Source: an uncultured Devosia sp. (GTDB lineage Bacteria > Pseudomonadota > Alphaproteobacteria > Rhizobiales > Devosiaceae). From it: a DNA stretch of 64,000 bases. The stretch is taken from assembly GCF_946479885.1 (NCBI RefSeq), contig NZ_CAMLHM010000002.1:239622-303621 (forward strand), given 5' to 3'. How positions within the stretch are numbered: position 1 is the first letter of the stretch; each line of letters begins with the position of its first letter. Of the stretch, positions 9,102-15,748 are shown in pieces. Position numbers and translations under genes: made by a program. The notes below the pieces were generated by a model. The model did no database searches. It saw only the letters and a program-made list of their open reading frames with translations, and was not told the DNA's origin.

Positions 9102-9452
9102 CTAGAGCTCGGCGAAGTGGTCCATGAGCTGGTGGGCATCGCTCAGAGATGTCGGGAATAGGCGCATCAGTACCTTCCCTTTGAGCTGAGAGACGTTCAG
9201 GTTCGAATTCCGTGGTTTGTGGGCTGGGTAGAGCTCACGGTCGATGGCCGGCGCCAATGTACCCGGTGCCAGGCGTGCCGCGACCCAGATGGCATTCTTC
9301 CCGCCGGAGCCCAGATCAAGGGCAACCGCGTCGCCGCGCCGGTTGAGGAAGGTGGCGATGTACTTGGTCCCGCCTGCTGCGCGCTCGGGATGGGGCGTCC
9401 AGCGCGGATCCCGAAGCATGCTGGCATTGATGGTGTCGTTGATCGAAGGCAT
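9102..9452 (-). CDS. Hypothetical protein, partner of the upstream DNA-binding-like gene
   Basis: A 116-residue protein, MPSINDTINASMLRDPRWTP..., with no domain I recognise. It has an alternating hydrophobic core (KYIATFLNRRGDAVALDLG; NAIWVAARLAPG) that could be a small beta-rich fold. It begins 15 bases after the 321-residue gene on the same strand, so the two form one transcription unit, and a hairpin with a T-tail follows. Toxin, antitoxin or adaptor are all possible; nothing in the sequence decides. Confidence 0.5.
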   Translation of the reverse strand: MPSINDTINASMLRDPRWTPHPERAAGGTKYIATFLNRRGDAVALDLGSGGKNAIWVAARLAPGTLAPAIDRELYPAHKPRNSNLNVSQLKGKVLMRLFPTSLSDAHQLMDHFAEL

Positions 9453-9467
9453 GGTTGGATCTTCTCT

Positions 9468-10433
9468 TCAGATACGGGTTAGGGCGCCGGCGTGCTGGGC
9501 CACCAGGTCGGCGTAGAGGTCGGGGTCGATGCCGGCGGCCCTGGCCAGGGCAATGGCATCGTCGATCGAGACGATCGTCCCGCGGGTCCAGTCCCTGACG
9601 GTCTCCTTCGGCAGGCCGCTCCGATCCGCCAAATCATCGGTGGTGATGCGGTTGGTCCACGCATAGATCCCCAGCAGCGCGCCGACGTCCTCGATAGTGC
9701 TGGTACGATCCGCTGCCCATGCGGGCCAATTGGCGCTGAGGGTGCCGGCGTTGAAGTTGCGGCGGCCAGCCAGCCACTCCAGGGTGTCGAGCGGATCACC
9801 ATAAACGCCCAGCTTGAGCTCTGATGGCATCGACCGGATCGGCTTTGTGCCGCCGGGCCCGACGAAGTTGCGGACGGACGAAATGTTCATCCCGGCCAGC
9901 GCAGCGATTTCGAATGGAGCGAACCCCAGGTCCATTTCCCGGTTTCCCGGAAAGCCCTGGAGGTAGTCGGCGAGGTTCGCCTTGGCAGCGGCCGCCAGCT
10001 GCAGACCCGGCAATGGTGACTCGTCGCCACGGTCGCGACGTTCCTGGAACCGGCCCGCGTGCACGCCCAGCGATGTCGCATAAGAATCGCGGGGGATGGC
10101 AGAGAGGAAGTACGTCATCCAGTTGAGCGTATCGTCCTGAAAGTCGCCCGTATCGAGCTTATCCAATGGTGTCTCGTCATGGACGAAGTCGAAGCAGGCC
10201 CGCGCTGTCTTCCAGAAGTGCGTGCCGGACACATCGAACTGCGCCAGGCCCCCCAGGTCGTCGACTTGGCTCGCGGCCGACTGGGTGGAATCGTATGATT
10301 TGCCGAGTGCAGCCTTGCCGAAGCCGGCCGATGCGGTCGAGCGGTCGCCGACCAGGCTCTGCGCCGCCACGGTGATGAGGAAGGCGCCCAATTTCAGGTC
10401 GCTTTCTATATCGTTCCAACTTGCGGTCTGCAT
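9468..10433 (-). CDS. Putative DNA-binding protein with two helix-turn-helix-like segments
   Basis: A 321-residue protein not matched to a named family by eye. Two stretches read like helix-turn-helix motifs: FAPFEIAALAGMNISSVRNF (middle) and TTDDLADRSGLPKETVRDWT (near the C-terminus). The first 120 residues are helical without a clear signature. Its promoter region contains two spaced palindromes (GTGATAT-N5-ATATCAC type), the first only 15 bases before the start codon, which is the usual layout for autorepression. The ribosome site GAGGG precedes the ATG. I infer a repressor-like protein controlling itself and the small downstream gene. Confidence 0.5.
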   Translation of the reverse strand: MQTASWNDIESDLKLGAFLITVAAQSLVGDRSTASAGFGKAALGKSYDSTQSAASQVDDLGGLAQFDVSGTHFWKTARACFDFVHDETPLDKLDTGDFQDDTLNWMTYFLSAIPRDSYATSLGVHAGRFQERRDRGDESPLPGLQLAAAAKANLADYLQGFPGNREMDLGFAPFEIAALAGMNISSVRNFVGPGGTKPIRSMPSELKLGVYGDPLDTLEWLAGRRNFNAGTLSANWPAWAADRTSTIEDVGALLGIYAWTNRITTDDLADRSGLPKETVRDWTRGTIVSIDDAIALARAAGIDPDLYADLVAQHAGALTRI

Positions 10434-10448
10434 CGCACCCTCAATTGC

Positions 10449-10512
10449 GTGATATGGTGGATATCACATTTTAAAACGAGCGCAAGTTAGAAAGTGATAT
10501 GGACCGTATCAT
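10449..10512. promoter_or_regulatory. Twin palindromic operators
   Basis: Two copies of an inverted repeat: GTGATAT-ggtgg-ATATCAC (10449-10467, perfect arms) and GTGATAT-ggacc-GTATCAT (10494-10512, 5 of 7 paired). Their centres are 45 bp apart, about four helical turns, so two bound dimers would sit on the same face. They lie directly upstream of the 321-residue putative DNA-binding gene. Confidence 0.6.
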
Positions 10513-10725
10513 TTATTTCGACATCGTTGCGCCTTGCCGCGAGACTACGTTTGGCGTTTAGCCGCCTTTGGCAGCTAGCTATTGGACCGACCGATTCCAC
10601 CCCACGTACGACATCCAGCCGGATGACTGGATTGGGCGCGCAGCCGGTTCGCAACTTGAGGATCATCAATCGGTCTAGAAGCGTCACCGGAAGGGCGCCC
10701 CCCCCTGTGTGTCGGTGTGTCGCCG

Positions 10726-12735
10726 CTAATGCAGCAACCTCATGTTTGGTGCGGTCGGGACAGTGCCGAATCCTCGCCCATCGACGCGCTCCAGCTCATC
10801 GACGTTCTCAAGCAGAACCGCCGACGCCCGCGCTAGCGCTGCCTCAATTCGCCGCCTCACGCTGGCCGCAGCTGAGGACGAAAGGGCAGAACGATGGTCA
10901 GGACCGTCCAAGTAAATCACCCCACATTCGCCAAAGCCCGTTCTCAACTCTAGATCCGTGGCAATCGCCGTCGCGACGGCCAAATCGGAATCTGGGATGC
11001 CAGATCCGAATGTGGAAACGTCACCGAACACGATTTCTTCCCCGGCGCGGCCAGCCATGATGACGGCGAGGATATCGTTGCAGGTCTGCTCCGTGTGGAA
11101 CCGCTCCGCAGCCAAGGTCTTTTCCAACTGACGGGCGAGCGCACCCGCATTGGCCGCCATCTCAGCCAGCCCCAGTACCTGCGCCACAATCCTTTGTGCG
11201 TTCCGGTAGATGGCAATGCGCCGGCGGACTCGGGGCAACAGTTTGTCGAAAGGATCGGGGACCTGCGCCTGAATGTCGACGACGGAAAACATCCGCCCTG
11301 CCCGACGCGCCGAAGCCTTCGCCGCCCGCACCAGCTTCTCGATGTCTGCGCCCGTCTGTCCAACCAGGCGATGCGCGAGCGAGGAAAGGTCCCTTCCCTC
11401 CACACCTGCACCAATGTAGCGGGCCAGAATGGCCCCAATAGCGTCCGCGTCGGGCAGTTCGATCCGAATGATCCGGTCGAGCCGACCGGCGCGCATCAGA
11501 GCGGGATCGATCCGTTCGACATGATTGGTGGCGCCAACGATCACCACGCCTGGCGTATTCATGGCGTCAGTGACGAGGACCAGCATCAGATTGACGATTT
11601 GGGTCCAGTACTCGACGTGGTCGCCAGAAATCTGCGTTCGACTGGAGATGCCATCGATCTCGTCGATGAGCAAAACGCACGGTGCGTTGGCGATCGCCTG
11701 AACAAAGACCTCCTTCATGCGATTGAGAGTGCCTGAAAGGTGCTTGTGCCCGTTCCACTCGGCAACGTTCGACGCGATCAAAGGCACCTCGAGCGTCGCA
11801 GCCAGAACGGATGCGAAACTGGTTTTGCCGGTACCGGGCGGGCCAGCCAGGACGACGGCCCGGTGATCGACCTCGTCCCAGCCGAGCTTTCCCTCGCGCC
11901 AGAGTTTCATGTCCTGGCCGAGCTCAAGCCCCCAGGCTTTCGCTTCCCCATAGCCAGCGAGGTCATCGACCCGCACCGTTGCCGGCTTTGGCTTCTCCAG
12001 CTTCGTGCTGACCACCTGCTGCAATCGGGACAAGCACTCGGACGCCGGACGGGCCCGACGAATGTGGGCTACCAGATCTGGGGTCCGCAGGTTCTCGGCG
12101 GTACGGAAGCTCAGGGCACCTGACGGGACCTCGTCATGCGTGGCCTCGAATAGCAGAGCCAGCATTTCCAGCGTGATCGGCGGCAGATCCAACACCAGGT
12201 CGGCACCAGTAAGGGCGGCAGGAACTGGATCATCGACCGCCAACGTACAAAAGATCGGAAGGCACCGTTCGGCAGCCTGCGCAATCGGACGAACCATCCG
12301 TCCGGTGTAGCGCACGCCGCCGTCGGCGATGAGCACGAAGCGCACGTCGTCGCCCAAGGTGTGCTGCGGGTTATATGCAATCGACCCGCCGCTGTGCGGC
12401 GTCGCATCCGCAAATACCTCGCCCACCATGCTCGCATCATCGCCAGGTCTACATCTGACAACCACGAAGGCCTTGGTCGCCATCAGGTCTGCAACCGTTG
12501 GAAAGTGAGGCGCCAAGCAGTGCCCCAAAGCAATCGCATACGCGGCTTTGTCAGCCGGCAATGGTAAGTTGTCCTGCATCTTCTCAGCAAGCGCGGCGGC
12601 TTCTGCCTCAGAGCGGGTATCGTATTTGAGTTCCGCTGCAGCTTGCAGGCGAAGGCCGGTTAACAGTTGGCGTGCGAGCTCGGCGCCCGGAGCAGCGTCT
12701 GCACAAGGTCGGGTTGGTTTCTTTTGATTTGCCAT
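10726..12735 (-). CDS. FtsH-like AAA+ protein with a dead M41 peptidase domain
   Basis: A 669-residue protein. Residues 1-250 form an N-terminal domain without recognised match or obvious membrane helix. The AAA+ module has Walker A GPPGTGKT (298-305), Walker B LLIDEID (355-361), sensor GATN (401-404) and the arginine-finger segment MRAGRLDR (414-421). The C-terminal part follows FtsH peptidase M41: AGRAGEEIVFG (561-571) and a GSGIPDSDL segment like the family's third metal ligand. But the HEAGH zinc motif is replaced by RNAQR (511-515), so both histidines and the catalytic glutamate are gone. It lacks the two N-terminal membrane segments of housekeeping FtsH, which is encoded separately at 27-29 kb. 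Likely an ATP-driven remodeller rather than a protease. Could belong with the two leftward genes downstream, though 290 bases separate them. Confidence 0.75.
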   Translation of the reverse strand: MANQKKPTRPCADAAPGAELARQLLTGLRLQAAAELKYDTRSEAEAAALAEKMQDNLPLPADKAAYAIALGHCLAPHFPTVADLMATKAFVVVRCRPGDDASMVGEVFADATPHSGGSIAYNPQHTLGDDVRFVLIADGGVRYTGRMVRPIAQAAERCLPIFCTLAVDDPVPAALTGADLVLDLPPITLEMLALLFEATHDEVPSGALSFRTAENLRTPDLVAHIRRARPASECLSRLQQVVSTKLEKPKPATVRVDDLAGYGEAKAWGLELGQDMKLWREGKLGWDEVDHRAVVLAGPPGTGKTSFASVLAATLEVPLIASNVAEWNGHKHLSGTLNRMKEVFVQAIANAPCVLLIDEIDGISSRTQISGDHVEYWTQIVNLMLVLVTDAMNTPGVVIVGATNHVERIDPALMRAGRLDRIIRIELPDADAIGAILARYIGAGVEGRDLSSLAHRLVGQTGADIEKLVRAAKASARRAGRMFSVVDIQAQVPDPFDKLLPRVRRRIAIYRNAQRIVAQVLGLAEMAANAGALARQLEKTLAAERFHTEQTCNDILAVIMAGRAGEEIVFGDVSTFGSGIPDSDLAVATAIATDLELRTGFGECGVIYLDGPDHRSALSSSAAASVRRRIEAALARASAVLLENVDELERVDGRGFGTVPTAPNMRLLH

Positions 12736-12942
12736 GTCGTCCTCGGACCCGGGCGAGCCCGGTCATCGTGTTGATGGTGTCTGAGGAGGCGGCTAAGCGA
12801 TGTCGCTATCTGCAGGCGCTCCGAAGGAGGAGATAGAACAAATAAGGAACATTGTAAATAGGAATGAAATGAGGGGGCCCGGTGCGTGTGCCTCGCCTGC
12901 TTCGAGAGCAATGCGCTAGCGGTCCGCCGGGGACCACCAATG

Positions 12943-13116
12943 CTACTTGGCGCTGTTTTCGATTGCCTGTGTCAGCAATTCCTCGACCAGTTCGTAGGCA
13001 TGCCGGTCTTCGTTCAGCGCGCGGATCTTGATCGCGTGAATCAACTTAGGGTCGAGGTACACCACAAACTTCCTGCGGCCGTCTGCTCTCTCCAGACGGT
13101 CCGATGAATCCTTCAT
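12943..13116 (-). CDS. Ribbon-helix-helix-type small DNA-binding protein
   Basis: A 57-residue protein, MKDSSDRLERADGRRKFVVY followed by LDPKLIHAIKIRALNEDRH and a helical tail. The pattern basic beta strand (KFVVYLD), helix A and helix B is the ribbon-helix-helix fold of CopG/Arc/ParD-like regulators and plasmid partition proteins. The longer frame would start at a TTG without a good ribosome site; the ATG is preceded by AAAGGCGG. It is divergent from the next gene, with a CCTAG-palindrome cluster between them that would suit a dimeric RHH operator. It could be an antitoxin without an evident toxin or a plasmid-type repressor. Confidence 0.6.
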   Translation of the reverse strand: MKDSSDRLERADGRRKFVVYLDPKLIHAIKIRALNEDRHAYELVEELLTQAIENSAK

Positions 13117-13242
13117 TTTTGGTCCGCCTTTGCCCAAAACTTGAGTAAGCTCGCTTTTCGCAAATCCTACCTTACGCCGCCATGGTTGCTAATACCCTTC
13201 GGCGGGAACTTCGAAAGCACTGGCCACCGTTCACGTCCGGTA

Positions 13243-13284
13243 AACCTAGTCACCTAGACGTCTGGACACCTAGGTGTCTAGGCG
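13243..13284. promoter_or_regulatory. CCTAG palindrome cluster, candidate operator
   Basis: Four CCTAG/CTAGG cores in 40 bases, including the perfect 12-bp palindrome ACACCTAGGTGT (13266-13277) and the outer pair CTAGAC...GTCTAG. A TTGACA box (13285-13290) follows immediately, so a protein bound here could block a rightward promoter. It sits between the divergent RHH gene and the gene at 13374. Confidence 0.55.
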
Positions 13285-13373
13285 TTGACAAATTCATACT
13301 CCCGGTCAAATTGAAGCTGACCCTGCGAATTCGGTCTCTGTCGGCAACTCTCACTCCGCCCCTGGAGGCCTCA

Positions 13374-14012
13374 ATGAGCGCTGATGTCATTCCTTTCTCT
13401 ACGGCGATCCTGCCTGCGGAAACCAGTCGCGGCTTCAAAAGCTTCAAGACCAATCGTGCCATTCCGTACACCCGGCGGTGCTGTCGGGACGCGTTGATCC
13501 AAGCCACGTTGGACCCGGAAGTTACATGCCTCCTGCCCTACGTGGGACCTCCGGGCGCGCCCGACGCGTTCTTCACCTTCGGTGTTCGGATCGCGGATCG
13601 GAATTGTCTCCTCGCCCTGTGTGACGAGACCAACGGCCAAACCTTTCCGCCCCCCGATGAATTCAGTCTCGGACTGACCGTCAACAGAGAGAGCATCCTT
13701 GCCGAGCCTGTCTTGACCATGACCCGGACCGTTTGGTCGAAAAGGGAGGTACTGGTTCCTCCATTATTCTCTGTCCGTGTGCTCAAGCGATTGGCAACGG
13801 AGGTAACGGGCCTGGCCCTAGGCGCTCTGGAAGATGAACTGATCGATGAGCCGAAGCGGTGGGTCGACTACGTTATGGCGATGGCCTGCAATGGCTTGGT
13901 CACCCTTGATTGCCGCCATCCGCTAACGCACGCCACCATGGTCAAGATGGGCCGTGATCAAGGCGATCAGGCGTCCGAGCACTGGCTCTATCAGAGATCA
14001 CCGGACACATAA
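13374..14012 (+). CDS. Hypothetical protein upstream of the Tn7-like module
   Basis: A 212-residue protein, MSADVIPFSTAILPAETSRG..., with no family I can name. The start is supported by GGAGG five bases upstream; the longer frame to 13182 would run through the CCTAG operator. The segment from RRCCRDALIQATLDPEVTC on, followed by a short beta hairpin (FTFGVRIADRNCLLALCDE), is reminiscent of the TnsA / PD-(D/E)XK nuclease layout 'helix - dp.V - strand - strand', but the catalytic acids and lysine are not clearly placed. Function unknown. Confidence 0.55.
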   Translation: MSADVIPFSTAILPAETSRGFKSFKTNRAIPYTRRCCRDALIQATLDPEVTCLLPYVGPPGAPDAFFTFGVRIADRNCLLALCDETNGQTFPPPDEFSLGLTVNRESILAEPVLTMTRTVWSKREVLVPPLFSVRVLKRLATEVTGLALGALEDELIDEPKRWVDYVMAMACNGLVTLDCRHPLTHATMVKMGRDQGDQASEHWLYQRSPDT

Positions 14013-15040
14013 TTGACAATGCGACTCCCCGACAGCCGCGCTCAACGGTGCGCCGGGCTACGAGAATTCAGGTGTGTCCCCGGGGTCATCATCGGGAGCC
14101 GTACTTCTTGCCCCTTGCGCCCATTAAATCAGGTCGCCAGCATCTCTTACTTCGCAAGACATGTTTATGCCTACAGGCTCGCAAAAACCTAAATACTCAA
14201 TACCTTCTGCTCTAATATGGGAGTTTTTCGCAAAACACCCACAAACACCCAGCATGTCGGCTTGGTTGGAAAAAACGTCTCAAAAACCCAGTCGAACGAC
14301 CCCACTTTGGCCGCAGCATTGCTGCGAACACCCTAAAATGGGTAATTTGTACTACTGTATTCATCTTTTTCGCAAATAGTATATTTCAAGTATATATCGA
14401 GAACATCACAGTACAAGTTCGCTTTGACTTGGATCTGGATATGATTCAGTCTTGCCGAATCGAACTGTGAAAAAGCAAGTCGCCATCAACGAAGGAAAGC
14501 TCTGAAGCCCAGCCCAAAAAAAAGAACACCCGGATCGTGCCAGACCCGAGTGCCCCAATAAAATCGGCCCGACTCATTTCCGTGAAGCGGCCTCAATCAC
14601 AACGATAAACGTCATGTCCGTGGATGATGAGCTGCGACTCACTGTGAGTCAAGGGTCGTCTGGCATGACCGGAGAAAGTCATGCTCGAACTATTTTCCTG
14701 GCCTTCAGAGGCTCCGGACCCGTTCCATCTATGCATCGCGCCGCCGCTTGCTCCAATCGCGATGCGAGACCTTGCGAAACCCTCGCAGAACTCGAAAACC
14801 GGCGACTTGGCCCGCGCGGCACTCCACACGAAAAGCGATATCGAACAAAGCGCTGTGCAAAGAGCATGCAGCGATGCGCGCCCCGGAAGGCGATCGCGAG
14901 CGCGTACGGAACCCCGTGAAAATTCCGATGCCGAGCAGACCCAAAGTCTTCGCGCTGATTTTGCCGGAAGCGGACACCCATTCAACGTGCGGGTACTGCG
15001 CCGTGAACAACGCCAAATGCTTCTGTTGGGGTAGACGTAC
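14013..15040. other. Long non-coding stretch with an AT-rich block, before tnsA
   Basis: About 1 kb without a convincing gene. Between 14150 and 14480 the DNA is clearly more AT-rich than its surroundings. TTTTTCGCAAA occurs at 14224-14234 and 14366-14376, with TTTTCGCAAA also at 13155-13164. CTAATATGG (14212-14220) and CTAAAATGG (14333-14341) are also direct repeats. This is the position where the tnsA-proximal end and TnsB-binding sites of a Tn7-like element are expected. The 14.6-15.0 kb part is GC-richer, and its open frames on both strands look like chance. Confidence 0.5.
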
Positions 15041-15748
15041 ATGGGACTGCATTTTGTCCATAGCGAACCTTACCTCAGTGAGGCCCAGCGCCTTCAGGGG
15101 CTTAAGCCAAGCGCCTCGATGATTGGCGTCATGGTCTATGCCGAAAAGGAGCGCGAACTCTACTACGAGTCCGACCTTGAGCGCCGCTGCGTCTTAAAGT
15201 TCATGCGCGATCCCGCCGTCGCCGACATACGGGAGCAGCATACGGTCACCGATTATGCGGATGAGCACGGCAAGGTCCACCAACACACATGGGACCTCAC
15301 GGTCACGTACAAGAACGGCCTGCGCGAATTGATTTTCGTCAAGCCACTATATCGTGTCCTCCAGCGACTGCAGGAGGAGTTCTATTACAACATAAGCGAT
15401 TTCGTATTTCCCCACGTCGCCGAGACTACACGTCTTATTACTGAGCGCGATCTACCGGCTGATCTCATTGACCTGGCAGATATCTGTAATATCGCCATGC
15501 TTGCACCGCCGCCACCGCTGGCTGATCGGGTACTTTCCCTCATCCAAGCCAGCGACGAGCCTTTGCAGGTCAGTGAGATTGTGCGGAAATTTGCACCCGA
15601 CAAACTTCACGCATCCCGCCGACCGGAACTGATCTCTTCGGCCTATTGGTCAGTCGTATTGGCGGTTGCCCGGCGAGAAGCCATGCTAGTCAGCGACGGA
15701 TTCTTTGCCATGGACAGCATCGTTGAGGCGAAGAGGATCGCCGCATGA
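15041..15748 (+). CDS. tnsA: TnsA-like endonuclease subunit of Tn7-type transposase
   Basis: A 235-residue protein with the TnsA endonuclease pattern: YYESDLERRCVLKFMRDPAV (acidic residues E43/E47 on the first helix), then a strand ending HTWDLTV with D85, then LIFVKPLY with K101. These correspond to the E...D...K restriction-like active site of TnsA, which cuts the 5' strands at the transposon ends so that the element moves by cut-and-paste. The second half is a helical C-terminal region that in Tn7 contacts TnsC. It overlaps tnsB by four bases. The start has only a weak ribosome site (GGGG); an internal ATG at residue 27 is an alternative. Confidence 0.82.
   Translation: MGLHFVHSEPYLSEAQRLQGLKPSASMIGVMVYAEKERELYYESDLERRCVLKFMRDPAVADIREQHTVTDYADEHGKVHQHTWDLTVTYKNGLRELIFVKPLYRVLQRLQEEFYYNISDFVFPHVAETTRLITERDLPADLIDLADICNIAMLAPPPPLADRVLSLIQASDEPLQVSEIVRKFAPDKLHASRRPELISSAYWSVVLAVARREAMLVSDGFFAMDSIVEAKRIAA

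Noticed and set aside
13182..13373. N-terminal extension of the gene at 13374
   Set aside because: It would translate the CCTAG operator cluster and a TTGACA promoter box; the ATG at 13374 has GGAGG at proper distance.
14593..15042. 149-codon minus-strand frame and overlapping plus-strand frames upstream of tnsA
   Set aside because: No start context, no domain, and several frames are open at once on both strands, as expected by chance in this GC-rich segment.
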